Shown in pieces: positions 39,499 to 50,207 of a stretch of DNA of 64,000 nucleotides; the stretch's first letter is position 1, and each line of letters starts with the position of its first letter. The notes under the pieces are model-generated. The model saw nothing but the letters and a program-made list of their open reading frames with translations. It was not told the origin of the DNA and did no database searches. Position numbers and translations under genes: made by a program. The stretch lies in NCBI RefSeq assembly GCF_022370755.2, contig NZ_CP092364.2:310001-374000 (forward strand). Reading direction: 5' to 3'. This stretch comes from Mycolicibacterium goodii. GTDB taxonomy: Bacteria > Actinomycetota > Actinomycetes > Mycobacteriales > Mycobacteriaceae.

Positions 39499-40575
39499 TC
39501 ACCCGGCAGCGTACAACCCTTTCCCGGTGATCACCGGCAAGTCGAGCGTGGTGCGAATACCCGGGGGTGCCGCGACGACCGCGGGTATCGCGTTGACGAC
39601 GCGTGCGGCGGTGGCGACCAGGCCGGCGTGGTTGTGATCCCCGTTGGGGCTGCTGAGGCACAAATCGAGGGCGTACGACGGTTCACCGGTGACTTCGACG
39701 CGGTAGGAGCCGCCGTCCTGCGCGGGCTGTGGCCAGTCCGGGCACAGGTCATCACGAAGCCGGGTGACGTGTTCGAGGACGACGGCAACCTTGCCCTCGA
39801 GCATCCCGCGGACCTCGAAACGCATTGCCGCAGTAGTTCCTTTCGCAATGTGTCCGGCGGCGATGTCGAAGTCCTCCGGCGCGGGTACGCGCGTGTGCTC
39901 CTCGGTGACCGCGTCGAGTTCGATCCCCAGGCCGGCGGCCAGTTGGCGGACCACCGAACCCCACGCCAGGCTCAACACGCCCGGCTGAAGCAGCATGGGG
40001 GTCTCGTCGAGTGGCTTACCAAATCCCATGACGTCGAACATCACCGTCGCGCTGTCGTAGGTGGCGTAGTCGACGATCTCCATGCACCGGATCTGCTCGA
40101 TCCGCTGACAGGTGCCGGCAAGCGCAAGGGGGAGAAGGTCATTCGCGAAGCCTGGGTCGATGCCGTTGACGAAAAGGCTGGCCCCGCCGGTGTGGGCGGC
40201 TTCTTCGATGGGTTTGATGAGCTCCTCGGGCAGCACCTGCCACGGGTACTGCAGGAACACCGCAGAACTACCCACGACGTTCACCCCGGCGGCCAAGATT
40301 CGGCGGTAATCCTCGAGTGCCTCGGGGAGGCGGTTGTCGGCCATCGCCGTGTAGACAGCGCAGTCGGGCTGTGTGGCCAGCACCTCGTCGAGATCGTTCG
40401 TGGCTGTGATGCCCGTCGACACCTCCAACCCGGCGAGGTCCCCCGCATCCTTGCCTGCCTTCTCCGGCGACGACACCCACACGGCCGTGAGTTCGTATGC
40501 CGGGTCGGTGATGAGCTGTGTGAGGGCATGCCGGCCCACGTTGCCGGTGCCGATTGCTGCGACGCGGATTGCCAT
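39499..40575 (-). CDS. NAD(P)-dependent reductase, dihydrodipicolinate reductase-like
   Basis: A 358-residue protein with an N-terminal Rossmann fold (IRVAAIGTGNVGRHALTQLI) of DapB/homoserine dehydrogenase type and a C-terminal alpha/beta domain. Mycobacteria carry several such paralogues, one of them described as 2,4-diaminopentanoate dehydrogenase-like; the natural reaction is uncertain. ATG at 40575 with AGGAG 5 bases upstream. It is 14 bases downstream of an SDR gene on the same strand, forming a two-gene operon behind a KstR-type box. Confidence 0.8.
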   Translation of the reverse strand: MAIRVAAIGTGNVGRHALTQLITDPAYELTAVWVSSPEKAGKDAGDLAGLEVSTGITATNDLDEVLATQPDCAVYTAMADNRLPEALEDYRRILAAGVNVVGSSAVFLQYPWQVLPEELIKPIEEAAHTGGASLFVNGIDPGFANDLLPLALAGTCQRIEQIRCMEIVDYATYDSATVMFDVMGFGKPLDETPMLLQPGVLSLAWGSVVRQLAAGLGIELDAVTEEHTRVPAPEDFDIAAGHIAKGTTAAMRFEVRGMLEGKVAVVLEHVTRLRDDLCPDWPQPAQDGGSYRVEVTGEPSYALDLCLSSPNGDHNHAGLVATAARVVNAIPAVVAAPPGIRTTLDLPVITGKGLYAAG

Positions 40576-40589
40576 ACTGCTCCTAGGTT

Positions 40590-41381
40590 CTACAGGTCCG
40601 GGATGGGCAGATCGAGGTTCGGCATGGTGAGGCCACCGTCGACCTCGAGTGTCTTGCCGGTCAGGTACGCCCCGGCCGGCGAGGCCAGATACACCGCCGC
40701 CGCCGCGATATCGACCGGATCGCCCAGGCGGCGAAGCGGGGTCGCCTTCTCCATGGGCTGCCTGAGTTCGTCGTTGGACGCCACGATGTCCAGCGCCGAG
40801 GTGAGGATCGATCCGGGTGCGATGGCGTTCACGCGGATGCGGGGGCACAGATCCAGAGCCGCGAGGCGGGTGTAATGCGCCAGTGCGGCCTTCGCCGTGC
40901 CGTACGCGGCGAACCCGCGCCCGGCGAGGCGGCCCATGGTCGAGGTGACGTTGATGATGCTGCCGCCACCCGAGTGTTCGAGCATGAGCGGCGCGGCCGC
41001 TGCCGTCAGGGCGTGCGCCGTCGAGACGTTGAACGTGAACGCGTCGCGCAGGTCCTTCGTCGAGGTGTTGAGCAGGGGTGCCGGCATGGTGCCGCCGACG
41101 TTGTTGACGACGATGTCTAGTTTCCCGAACGCGTCGACGGCGGCGTCGGCCAACTCGGCCGTCGCCTCCGGGTGGGCCAGGTCGGCGGTCACCACGTGAG
41201 CACGCCGACCGGCCTCGGCGACCTGCCCGGCCACCTCGTCGAGCTGCGACTGCGTCCGGGCCGCAATCACCACGTCCGCACCGGCTTCAGCGAACGCGAG
41301 TGCGATCGCGGCCCCGAGGCCACGGCCTGCGCCGGTCACGATCGCAACCTTGTCGTCGAGGCGGAATCTGTCCAGGATCAA
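40590..41381 (-). CDS. SDR family oxidoreductase
   Basis: A 263-residue classical [44 protein letters not shown] with the active-site Ser, [24 protein letters not shown], and a final [13 protein letters not shown]. No ATG or GTG is present at the family N-terminus; TTG at 41381 with GGAGA 5 bases upstream is the best start. A TNNAACNNGTTNNA box 66 bases upstream suggests KstR control, so a role in sterol or related lipid metabolism is plausible. Confidence 0.85.
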   Translation of the reverse strand: MILDRFRLDDKVAIVTGAGRGLGAAIALAFAEAGADVVIAARTQSQLDEVAGQVAEAGRRAHVVTADLAHPEATAELADAAVDAFGKLDIVVNNVGGTMPAPLLNTSTKDLRDAFTFNVSTAHALTAAAAPLMLEHSGGGSIINVTSTMGRLAGRGFAAYGTAKAALAHYTRLAALDLCPRIRVNAIAPGSILTSALDIVASNDELRQPMEKATPLRRLGDPVDIAAAAVYLASPAGAYLTGKTLEVDGGLTMPNLDLPIPDL

Positions 41382-41446
41382 CGTGTTCTCCAATCGCTCA
41401 CCGCGGGTCACGGTAGCAGTCTCAGCCGGTCGGTACGGCCCGTTTC

Positions 41447-41460
41447 TGAAACACGTTCTA
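41447..41460. promoter_or_regulatory. KstR-type box
   Basis: TGAAACACGTTCTA fits the published mycobacterial KstR consensus TNNAACNNGTTNNA at all fixed positions. It is 66 bases upstream of the SDR start and 43 bases upstream of the divergent HNH gene. A second copy differing in two bases is at 45655. Confidence 0.65.
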
Positions 41461-41473
41461 ATTGCGCGTCTAC

Positions 41474-41496
41474 TTGTCGGACCCCTTTGCGATACT
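41474..41496 (+). promoter_or_regulatory. DNA-damage promoter of the RecA-NDp type
   Basis: TTGTCGGAC (41474-41482), 8 bases, GATACT (41491-41496). This fits the LexA-independent mycobacterial damage promoter TTGTCRGTG-N8-TANNNT in its TTGTCR core, exact spacer and A/T positions of the -10. It would start transcription at or next to the ATG at 41503. Confidence 0.6.
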
Positions 41497-41502
41497 TGGT
41501 GC

Positions 41503-43188
<1,686 letters not shown>

Positions 43189-43240
43189 CCGTTTGGGGCG
43201 CACAATTGGGCCACGGATCAACGCAACGTGGGGAGCCGCG

Positions 43241-43705
43241 ATGAACGATCAGGTCTACGACTACTTCGGCTCGATGTTCCGGCGTTACTTCAGACCGGCT
43301 GTCGACGAGTACCCGCAGACCGGCGGAGTTCTCGTACATCGGCTGATGACGTCGACCGATGAGATCCAGGATCGGGTGGCCGAGGCCCGCCATGCCGCAT
43401 ACGCGTGGGGCAAGGCCGATTTGGGATCGGCCGACATCGCGTCCGAGTTCTTCATGATCACGCAATGCGGGCTGATGTACGGCGCCAGCTTCGCCCACCC
43501 GGAGCACCCGCACTACTACCTGGCGACGCCGGCGGCACTGTTCGACGCGTTCGTCGACCAGGTCGAGTGTTGCGACGTGCAAGCCGGCGACGTCATCGGC
43601 ATCGACCGTCGCTGCAGCCGCGACCTGTCCGCCGCGCACCCCATGGACGCCGCTTTGCGGCGAATCCTCGACGAACACGAGACCCTGCGCGTCAACGTCG
43701 GCTGA
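43241..43705 (+). CDS. Hypothetical protein
   Basis: A 154-residue protein without signal peptide or membrane segments. I do not recognise a family. It starts MNDQVYDYFGSMFRRYFRP, contains VLVHRLMTSTDEIQDRVAEARHAAYAWGKADLG and a cysteine pair VDQVECCDVQAGDV. ATG at 43241 is preceded by GGGAG. The longer frame from 43193 lacks a ribosome site. It follows the HNH gene after 52 bases. Confidence 0.7.
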   Translation: MNDQVYDYFGSMFRRYFRPAVDEYPQTGGVLVHRLMTSTDEIQDRVAEARHAAYAWGKADLGSADIASEFFMITQCGLMYGASFAHPEHPHYYLATPAALFDAFVDQVECCDVQAGDVIGIDRRCSRDLSAAHPMDAALRRILDEHETLRVNVG

Positions 43706-43777
43706 GCGACACACCCTGCGCGGACGAATCGATGAGCGTCTCTCGTTGTTAAGACTCGAGAGACGGAGGTCATCGAA

Positions 43778-44500
43778 TTGAGTGCTGCGGAGCATGAGTT
43801 CTCGGCGTACGGGCCGTCACATCTGGTTGTGCTGGCCATCTTCGTGGTGGGCGCAGCCCTTCTCGTATGGGCCGGGCGCAGGCAGACAGAACAGCAGGCC
43901 AAGCTGCTGAGCCGAGTGCTCGCGGTGCTGCTGATCGCCACATTTGCGGTGGCGCTGGCCTACAAGCTGGCGCGGCCCCACCTCGACACGTCGGTACCGC
44001 TGCAACTGTGTGACGTCGCGGAACTCGTGGCGGCGTACGCGCTCTGGTCGCAGCGACACTGGGCTTTCGTGCTCACCTACTACTGGGGCCTGGTGCTCAG
44101 CTCGCAAGCATTGCTCACACCTGACGTCGGCACAGCCGAAGAAGGCGCACCGGACTTCCCGCACCATCTGTTCATCACGTTCTTCGTGCTGCACGTGCTG
44201 GTCGTATGGTCGGCCATCTACCTGACGTGGGGACGCCGATCAAGCCTGCGGTGGCGAGACTGGCGCTTCGCGATCATCGTGACCCTGGCCTGGTTCGCTG
44301 TGACGTTCACGTTCAACACGATCGCCGGAACCAACTACGGCTACCTCAACGGCAAGCCGCCGACGGCTTCGATCCTCGACGCGTTGGGTCCGTGGCCGTT
44401 CTATCTGCTGGTCGAAGTCGCGATCGTCGTCGCCGTCTGGGCAATGATGACGTGGCCATGGGTCCGCATCCGGCAGGACGCCGATGCGAAAGTGCCCTGA
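43778..44500 (+). CDS. TIGR02206 family integral membrane protein
   Basis: A 240-residue protein with about seven membrane helices, matching the YwaF/TIGR02206 family in length and in motifs PLQLCDVAELVAAYALW near residue 75, YYWGLVLSSQALLTPDV near 102 and FNTIAGTNYGYLNGKPPTASILDALGPWPFY near 180. TTG at 43778 with GGAGG upstream is the best start. Function of the family is unknown. Convergent with ku (11 bases apart). Confidence 0.82.
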   Translation: MSAAEHEFSAYGPSHLVVLAIFVVGAALLVWAGRRQTEQQAKLLSRVLAVLLIATFAVALAYKLARPHLDTSVPLQLCDVAELVAAYALWSQRHWAFVLTYYWGLVLSSQALLTPDVGTAEEGAPDFPHHLFITFFVLHVLVVWSAIYLTWGRRSSLRWRDWRFAIIVTLAWFAVTFTFNTIAGTNYGYLNGKPPTASILDALGPWPFYLLVEVAIVVAVWAMMTWPWVRIRQDADAKVP

Positions 44501-44511
44501 GTTACGGCGAT

Positions 44512-45495
44512 CTACGACTTCTTCGCAGCAGCCTTCTTGGCGGGCGCCTTCTTGGCCGGGGATTTCTTGGCGGCTGCCTTCTTCGCGGGGGCCTTCTTGG
44601 CTGCTGCCTTCTTGGCCGGCTTGGATTCGCTCTTCGAGTCGTCTTCGGAGTCGTCGGACTCCTGGTCTGTGTCGTCCTTGGAATCGCTGCCGGACTTGCC
44701 ACCCTTGCGGGCCTTGACGCTGGCCTCGAGCTTGGCGAGCAGATCCGAGACGTCCTCGGTGCCCTCGTCGAGCTCGGCGGGCTGCTCTTCGACCGAGAAT
44801 GCCTCGCCGCCTTCGAGTTTCGCCTGAACCAGCTCGCGCAGCTGCTCCTGATAGTCATCGTGGTACAGGTCGGGTTTGAAGTCGTCGGTCATCGATTCGA
44901 CGACCTGCCCGGCCATCTTGAGCTCGGCCGGTTTGATCTGCACTTCCTTGTCCAGGATCGGGAAATCGGGATCGCGGATCTCGTCGGGCCACAGCAGCGT
45001 GTGGATCATCATGACGTCGCGCTTGCTGAAGTCCTTGACGCGCAATGCCGCCAGCCGGGACTTGTTGCGCAGCGAGAAGTGGACGATCGCGATCCGGTCG
45101 GTCTCGGCGAGCGTCTTGGCGAGCAGCACGTAGGACTTCGAAGACTTCGAGTCCGGCTCCAGGAAATAGCTCTTGTCGTACATCAGCGGGTCGAGTTGCT
45201 CGGCCGGAATGAACTCGACCACCTCGATCTCGCGACTGCGTTCCTCGGGCAGGGTGGAGATGTCCTCGTCGGTGATCACGACCATCTGGCCGTCGTCGGA
45301 TTCGAAGGCCTTGTTGATGTCGCGGTACTCGACGACTTCGCCGCAGACCTCGCATACCCGCTTGTAACGGATGCGACCGTTGTCCTTGGCGTGGACCTGA
45401 TGGAACTTGATGTCGTGGTCCTCGGTCGCGCTGTAGACCTTGACCGGGACGTTCACCAGGCCGAAGGCGATCGAACCCTTCCAGATGGATCGCAT
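44512..45495 (-). CDS. ku: Ku DNA-end-binding protein (bacterial NHEJ)
   Basis: A 327-residue homodimeric Ku that threads onto double-strand break ends and recruits LigD. The core runs from MRSIWKGSIAFGLVNVPVKVYSA to about residue 255, including the zinc-ribbon-like CEVCGEVV. The tail (about 256-327) is acidic (SDSKDDTDQESDDSEDDS), then strongly basic with PAKKA/AAKKS repeats, an extended C-terminus that in M. smegmatis Ku binds DNA. The ATG at 45495 is the family start. LigD lies about 11 kb away on the other strand. Confidence 0.97.
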   Translation of the reverse strand: MRSIWKGSIAFGLVNVPVKVYSATEDHDIKFHQVHAKDNGRIRYKRVCEVCGEVVEYRDINKAFESDDGQMVVITDEDISTLPEERSREIEVVEFIPAEQLDPLMYDKSYFLEPDSKSSKSYVLLAKTLAETDRIAIVHFSLRNKSRLAALRVKDFSKRDVMMIHTLLWPDEIRDPDFPILDKEVQIKPAELKMAGQVVESMTDDFKPDLYHDDYQEQLRELVQAKLEGGEAFSVEEQPAELDEGTEDVSDLLAKLEASVKARKGGKSGSDSKDDTDQESDDSEDDSKSESKPAKKAAAKKAPAKKAAAKKSPAKKAPAKKAAAKKS

Positions 45496-45654
45496 AAGGC
45501 CAGTATGGCCTACCGGTGGGTGCGTACCGCCGCGTTTGCCCGGCACGGCGTGCCCAGCAACGATCGGGTTCGGCAGTTTTCCGCATTTTCGATTCAAAGT
45601 AAACGCGCTCGTCATACCATCCCGCCCCGTGAGCTCCTGGTCCCGTCGGTGCGG

Positions 45655-45668
45655 TGGAACACGTTCTA
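45655..45668. promoter_or_regulatory. KstR-type box upstream of a MarR gene
   Basis: TGGAACACGTTCTA fits TNNAACNNGTTNNA and differs from the box at 41447 in two bases. It ends 8 bases before the MarR gene start, so it could also be that protein's own operator. Confidence 0.5.
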
Positions 45669-45675
45669 AGGTGGT

Positions 45676-46152
45676 GTGGGATTGACGGACTCTCTGCCTG
45701 GTCTGGACGAAAATGAGAACCGGACGTGGGCACATTTTCTGGAATCGGCATCATTGATCCTCGACGAACTGAACCGGCAACTCATGAGGTGTCACGACAT
45801 GAGCCTGGCCGACGTTCAGCTGTTGGATCTGCTCGCGAAATCTCAGAACGGACCCGCTCGGGTCGGGGACGTCGCCGAGGAGCTCATCATGTCGCCGAGC
45901 ACTCTGACCGGCCATATCACCCGGCTGGAGGAGGCCGGCCTGGTGCGCCGCGGCGTCAGCTCGAAGGACCGTCGAGGGGTTGTCGTCGCCCTGACCCCGG
46001 CGGGCCGGCGCAGGCTGGGACCGGTGCTCGCGACGTACGCCCGCTTTGTCCGGCTGAATTACCTCAACACGATGACGCGCAGACAGGTGCTCGCGTTGGG
46101 CGACACCAGTAGGCGCATCAGCGAGGGATTGAAGGCTCTGGAGTGCCAGTGA
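45676..46152 (+). CDS. MarR family transcriptional regulator
   Basis: A 158-residue winged-helix regulator with the typical layout: helices ESASLILDELNRQLMR, HTH in VGDVAEELIMSPSTLTGHITRLEEAGLV (about residues 60-90), wing SSKDRRGVVVALTPAGRRRL with the D-R-R signature. GTG at 45676 or TTG at 45682 can be the start. Divergent from ku with 180 bases between. Nothing nearby shows what it regulates apart from itself. Confidence 0.87.
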   Translation: MGLTDSLPGLDENENRTWAHFLESASLILDELNRQLMRCHDMSLADVQLLDLLAKSQNGPARVGDVAEELIMSPSTLTGHITRLEEAGLVRRGVSSKDRRGVVVALTPAGRRRLGPVLATYARFVRLNYLNTMTRRQVLALGDTSRRISEGLKALECQ

Positions 46153-46395
46153 ACCTGTTTCAATTGTCGTCGGCGGTATTTTCGCCCTGAAACTGTCCGA
46201 TCATGACACTTATGTGCCCTGCCGACGACGACCGCATCATGATCAGCGAATTCTTGAATGTATCGCCGTTGCGCGAGGCGAACATCGATGGGCAGTTGCG
46301 CGAGGTGTTACCGCAAGTCGTCTTCGCTCAGGTTCTTCTCAGGTAGTTTTCGCTGTGCCCGGGCTCACATCCGATCAGCCTATGAAGGGATCTTC

Positions 46396-47754
46396 ATGGA
46401 AGTAGCAGCTCGCTCGCGTCTCTTGGCTGGTGCCGCCATCGTCGGTTCGGGGGCTCTCGTCGCAGCACCGATCCAGCCGGTACCGGCCACCATCGCGTCG
46501 CCGATAGTTCAAAGTACCGCTCCAGCAGTCGAATTGACGGCGTTGGTGAACCCGATCGAACTCTGGGCCGACGTCATCGCAGCCGCGGTCGGCAACGTCG
46601 GTGGCATCGTCGACACGGTGCTGGAGAATCCGGCCCCCATCCTCGGCAACGTCGTCGACAACCAACTCATCAGCGCTCAGGTCCTGGCATCGTTCGCTGC
46701 GACCTTCGGTGAGGGTCTCGTGACCGGGGTCGGAGGTGTCCCGGCGGCGCTCCAGGCGGCGACCGAGCAGATCCTCGCCGGGCAGATCTATGACGGCGTC
46801 AGCGCTTTTGCGGTCGCGTTCATCACCCCGGTGGTGCAGGGCGCCTTCGGGGCGTTGCTGCAACTGGGTGACGTCTCCGCGGTGCTCCAGAACCCGTTCG
46901 TCAACGCGGCAAACGTCGTGGGGACGATCGTCAGCGTCCCGACGCTGATCGGTGCCGGACTTCCGATCTTGTTGGAGACGCTCGCACCTGTCATGCAATT
47001 GGGACTCACCGGTCAGGCGATCTACGACGGGGTGACCGCGGGCGACTTCGAGGCCGTCGCGAACGCTCTCATCAGTCTGCCGTCCGACATGGTCGGCACG
47101 ATCCTCAACGGCAACCAGACGATCGGCAACAGCGGCATCATCGGCAGTGGATTCGGGCTGATACCGAGTCTGCTCAGTGTCCGACAGGCGATCGCGGATG
47201 CACTGCAGCCGCCGGCCGTCAGCACGCTGGCTGCGCAGGTCACCTCCACACCTGAGCCATCGGTGAATTCCTTCACCCTCACGGTTGACGAGGTCGGAGC
47301 GGTCGACGAGGTCGGCGAGCCGGAGACGGTGAGCGACACGAACATTCAGGCAGTCGCGGCCAAGAGCACTGACCAGGGCTCGGTGGTTGCCGAGGCCGGC
47401 ACCGAAGTGGCGGCGGCCGAGACGGTCGTGCAGGCCGAAACGGCGACCGAGGAGGCAGCGGTCGAGACCGAGGCCGAGCAGCCGACCGAGACGGCCGACA
47501 AGACGGCGGAGAAGTCCGCGGAGAAGTCGAACAAACCGCTTGTGACGTTTGGCAACAAGTTCACACCGGGCGCGGCGGGCGAGAAGGCCCACCGGCCCGG
47601 CCAGCGGGCGGGGGCCGCGCTGAAGTCGATCGGTGACGAAGTCGGCAAGGCCGTCAAGAAGATCGGCGACGACGTCAAGAAGGCGCTCGGGGTGAAGAAG
47701 ACGAAGAAGGCCGAAAGCGGAGCGTCCAGTGACAACGGAGGTGGCGCGGAGTAG
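46396..47754 (+). CDS. Secreted Ala/Val-rich protein with Lys-rich C-terminus
   Basis: A 452-residue exported protein. The signal peptide spans residues 1-31 (MEVAARSRLLAGAAIVGSGALVAA). Residues 45-290 are hydrophobic and repeat-like with short motifs such as NPIELWADVIAA, NPFVNAANVVG, TGQAIYDGVTAGDFEAVANALISLPS. Residues 300-400 are acidic and Thr/Ala/Glu-rich; the end is basic (KKIGDDVKKALGVKKTKKAE). The first part resembles the secreted C-terminal regions of some mycobacterial PE-like proteins, though there is no PE domain. ATG at 46396 follows GAAGGGA. Function unknown; a cell-wall or adhesion role is possible. Confidence 0.7.
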   Translation: MEVAARSRLLAGAAIVGSGALVAAPIQPVPATIASPIVQSTAPAVELTALVNPIELWADVIAAAVGNVGGIVDTVLENPAPILGNVVDNQLISAQVLASFAATFGEGLVTGVGGVPAALQAATEQILAGQIYDGVSAFAVAFITPVVQGAFGALLQLGDVSAVLQNPFVNAANVVGTIVSVPTLIGAGLPILLETLAPVMQLGLTGQAIYDGVTAGDFEAVANALISLPSDMVGTILNGNQTIGNSGIIGSGFGLIPSLLSVRQAIADALQPPAVSTLAAQVTSTPEPSVNSFTLTVDEVGAVDEVGEPETVSDTNIQAVAAKSTDQGSVVAEAGTEVAAAETVVQAETATEEAAVETEAEQPTETADKTAEKSAEKSNKPLVTFGNKFTPGAAGEKAHRPGQRAGAALKSIGDEVGKAVKKIGDDVKKALGVKKTKKAESGASSDNGGGAE

Positions 47755-47762
47755 CAACCACC

Positions 47763-47794
47763 AGTGGACCCCCGAGCCGACTCGGGGGTCTACT
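47763..47794. terminator. Bidirectional terminator hairpin between convergent genes
   Basis: 14-base arms at 47763-47776 and 47781-47794 pair at 13 positions around a CCGA loop; the core is GGACCCCCGAG with CTCGGGGGTC. It lies 8 bases after the secreted protein gene and overlaps the stop codon of the kinase gene. No U-run. Confidence 0.75.
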
Positions 47795-48710
47795 GCTGTG
47801 CGGCGCGCATCGCGTCGCGGTCGGGAAGATCGGCACCCGCTTTGGCAACGGTCAGTGCAGAGGCCAGCGCGGCAACGGACAACACGTGTTCCAGGGCGTC
47901 GGTGCTGATGTGGGCCAGGGCGCGGCGTCGTTCGGCGCCCAGCAGATCGAGTGTCCACAGCGCGTCGAGCAGTCCCGTCATGAACGCGTCGCCGGCACCG
48001 ACGGTGTCGATCACCTGGACCGTGCGCGCAGGGACGCGCACCATCCCCTCTCCGCACACCGCGAACGCGCCCTCGCCGCCCATGGTCACGGCGATGATCG
48101 ACGGACCCATGCTCAACCAGGTTTTCGCGATCTGCTCGGGAGTGCGGCGTGCGTCGAGCCAGCGCAGGTCCTCGTCGCTGACCTTGACCACGTCCGCGCG
48201 TTCGACCAGGCGCTCGATGCGGCGCCGCGCGGTCTCGTCGTCGGAGATCAGAGCGGGCCGGACGTTCGGGTCGAAGGTGATGGTGGCCGAGAGGTGATAG
48301 GCATCCAGCAATGCCGCGGTGGCGCGGCACCCCGGTTCCAGCACTGTGGCGATCGAGCCGGTGTGCGCGACGAGCGGCGGGGCGACCTCGGCGGTGCCCG
48401 CCAACTGCCAGTCGATGTCGAACTCGTAGGTGGCCGAGCCCGCCGCGTCCAGCCGGGCCTGCGCCGTCGGCGTCTTCTTGGCCGATGTGCTGCCCGGAAC
48501 AAGCTGCACACCAGAGGCTTTGAGGTGATCGACGATGAGCCGGCCGCGGGTGTCGTCGGCGATATGGGTGAGGAAGTCGACGTCGCGGCCCAATCTGCCG
48601 AGCCCGACTGCGACGTTGAGGGGGCTGCCGCCGACGTGCTCGCCGACGATTCGACCTTCTCGCTCGACGATGTCGATCAGCGCCTCACCGATGACCAGAG
48701 CACGGCTCAT
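47790..48710 (-). CDS. PfkB family carbohydrate kinase (probable fructokinase)
   Basis: A 306-residue ribokinase-family sugar kinase: GEALIDIVEREG at the N-terminus, GGSPLNVAVGLGRLG near 27, and the C-terminal signature DTVGAGDAFMTGLLDAL with the catalytic Asp. ATG at 48710 overlaps the stop of the polyol dehydrogenase (ATGA). In a mannitol pathway the dehydrogenase yields fructose, which this enzyme would phosphorylate, so fructokinase is the best reading. Confidence 0.88.
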   Translation of the reverse strand: MSRALVIGEALIDIVEREGRIVGEHVGGSPLNVAVGLGRLGRDVDFLTHIADDTRGRLIVDHLKASGVQLVPGSTSAKKTPTAQARLDAAGSATYEFDIDWQLAGTAEVAPPLVAHTGSIATVLEPGCRATAALLDAYHLSATITFDPNVRPALISDDETARRRIERLVERADVVKVSDEDLRWLDARRTPEQIAKTWLSMGPSIIAVTMGGEGAFAVCGEGMVRVPARTVQVIDTVGAGDAFMTGLLDALWTLDLLGAERRRALAHISTDALEHVLSVAALASALTVAKAGADLPDRDAMRAAQQ

Positions 48711-50143
48711 GAACGCAATGATTCCAGGGTGGCGCGCGCACCGTGGCGGTGTAGCGAATCCAGTGCCCACAGATAGTCGTCGACGAACCGTTGCGACGAC
48801 GCGAGGTCGCCGAACAACTCGGTGTTCTCGATGAACGCTGTCGGATGTTCACGCTGGCTGCGTGCCAGGGGGACCAGGGTGTCGGCGAGCTGGTCTTCGA
48901 CGTTGATCGGCTCGCCCTGCTCATCGACGCCCTCGGCGTAGCGTGCCCAACTGGCGACGACAGCCGCCGACAAGCGGACCGGTGCGCCGGTCTTGATGTT
49001 CTCCCGGATGACCGGCAGCAGCCACTTCGGGATGCGGTCGGAGGATCCGTAGCACAGCCGCACGATCGTGTCGCGCACGCCGGGATTGGCGAACCGCTCG
49101 ATCAGCGTGCGTTTGTAGTCGTCGAGGTCGATGCCTGGCACCGGTTGCAGCGTCGGCGTCGCCTCCGTGTCCATGTACGCCAGGAGGAAATCGGCGAACA
49201 ACGGATCGCTCGCGGCGTCGTGCACCAACCGGTATCCGGCCAGGTATCCGAAGTAGCACAGCGCCTGATGGCTTGCGTTGAGCAAGCGCAACTTCATGAG
49301 TTCGTAGGGTGTGACGTCTTCGACGACCATCACGCCGACGTCCTCGTAGGGCGGGCGGCCGTCGGAGAACGAGTCCTCCAGCACCCATGAGGTGAACGGT
49401 TCGGCCACCACGGGCCACTCGTCGGCGACACCGAATTCGCGCTCCACGGTGTCGATGACCTCTGGCGTCGTCACGGGTGTGATGCGGTCGACCATCGAAT
49501 TGGGGAAGCGCGTGTTCGCGGTGATCCAGTCACCGAGTCCGGGGTGGAGGCGCTCGGCGTAGGTGGTGAAGGCCTGCCGGGCCACGTCGCCGTTGCCCTC
49601 GATGTTGTCGCAGGACACGATGGTCGGCGAGGTGATTCCGCGGTCCCGTCGACGCACGAGGGCCTCGGTGACCAGGCCGAACACGTTGATCTCAGGTGCG
49701 GAATCGATGTAGTAGCCGCCCTCGGTGATGGTCAGCGAGATGATCCTGGTGGTCGGCGCCGCCAACAGTTCGATGACGCCCTCCGGGTCGTCGGGCGCAT
49801 AGCGGTAGTCGACGATCGACCCGATCACCCGCGCCTCGCGGTGACCGTCGGGATGTTCGAGCAGCAGGGTGTAGAGCCCGTCCTGGTCGCGCATCACCTC
49901 GGCCATCCGGCGATCGTTCGCCAGAATGCCGACTCCGCAGATGCCCCATTCGGTGGCCTGCCCCATCTCGAGGAGTCTGTCGACGTACATCGCCTGGTGT
50001 GCGCGGTGGAAGCCGCCGACACCGAAATGGACGATGCCGATCTGCACCGCTGCACGGTCGTAGCTGGGGCGGGGGATCGTCAGCTGCTCGAGGGTCGAGG
50101 AAGCCAGCTTCGTCGGGGGTGTTGTGTACGTCACATCGCTCAT
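48707..50143 (-). CDS. Mannitol dehydrogenase family protein (polyol 2-dehydrogenase)
   Basis: A 478-residue long-chain NAD(P)-dependent polyol dehydrogenase, converting mannitol (or arabitol/sorbitol) to the ketose. N-terminal GIVHFGVGGFHRAHQAMYVD is the cofactor motif; SCDNIEGNGDVA is near 175; the catalytic lysine lies in the KLRLLNASHQAL signature near 297, and the ALCYFGYLAG helix follows. ATG at 50143. Divergent from the SorC/DeoR regulator with a 64-base gap containing repeated TGAGCAT elements. With the kinase it completes entry into glycolysis. Confidence 0.92.
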   Translation of the reverse strand: MSDVTYTTPPTKLASSTLEQLTIPRPSYDRAAVQIGIVHFGVGGFHRAHQAMYVDRLLEMGQATEWGICGVGILANDRRMAEVMRDQDGLYTLLLEHPDGHREARVIGSIVDYRYAPDDPEGVIELLAAPTTRIISLTITEGGYYIDSAPEINVFGLVTEALVRRRDRGITSPTIVSCDNIEGNGDVARQAFTTYAERLHPGLGDWITANTRFPNSMVDRITPVTTPEVIDTVEREFGVADEWPVVAEPFTSWVLEDSFSDGRPPYEDVGVMVVEDVTPYELMKLRLLNASHQALCYFGYLAGYRLVHDAASDPLFADFLLAYMDTEATPTLQPVPGIDLDDYKRTLIERFANPGVRDTIVRLCYGSSDRIPKWLLPVIRENIKTGAPVRLSAAVVASWARYAEGVDEQGEPINVEDQLADTLVPLARSQREHPTAFIENTELFGDLASSQRFVDDYLWALDSLHRHGARATLESLRS

Positions 50144-50153
50144 GTTAGCGTGT

Positions 50154-50180
50154 TGAGCATCTACTCGCACCCGTGAGCAT
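50154..50180. promoter_or_regulatory. Direct repeats of TGAGCAT with 20-base period
   Basis: TGAGCAT at 50154-50160 and again at 50174-50180, exactly two helical turns apart, in the gap between the divergent polyol genes and regulator. The second copy is part of a dyad GTGAGCATGTGTTCAC (50173-50188; 6 of 8 pairs). Candidate site of the regulator encoded at 50208. Confidence 0.55.
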
Positions 50181-50207
50181 GTGTTCACGGTCAGAAAGTG
50201 GTGGTAA

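Noticed and set aside
46166..46229. Inverted repeat GTCGTCGGC/GCCGACGAC upstream of the secreted protein
   Set aside because: The arms are 46 bases apart and GC-rich, so chance is likely; no regulator nearby points to it.
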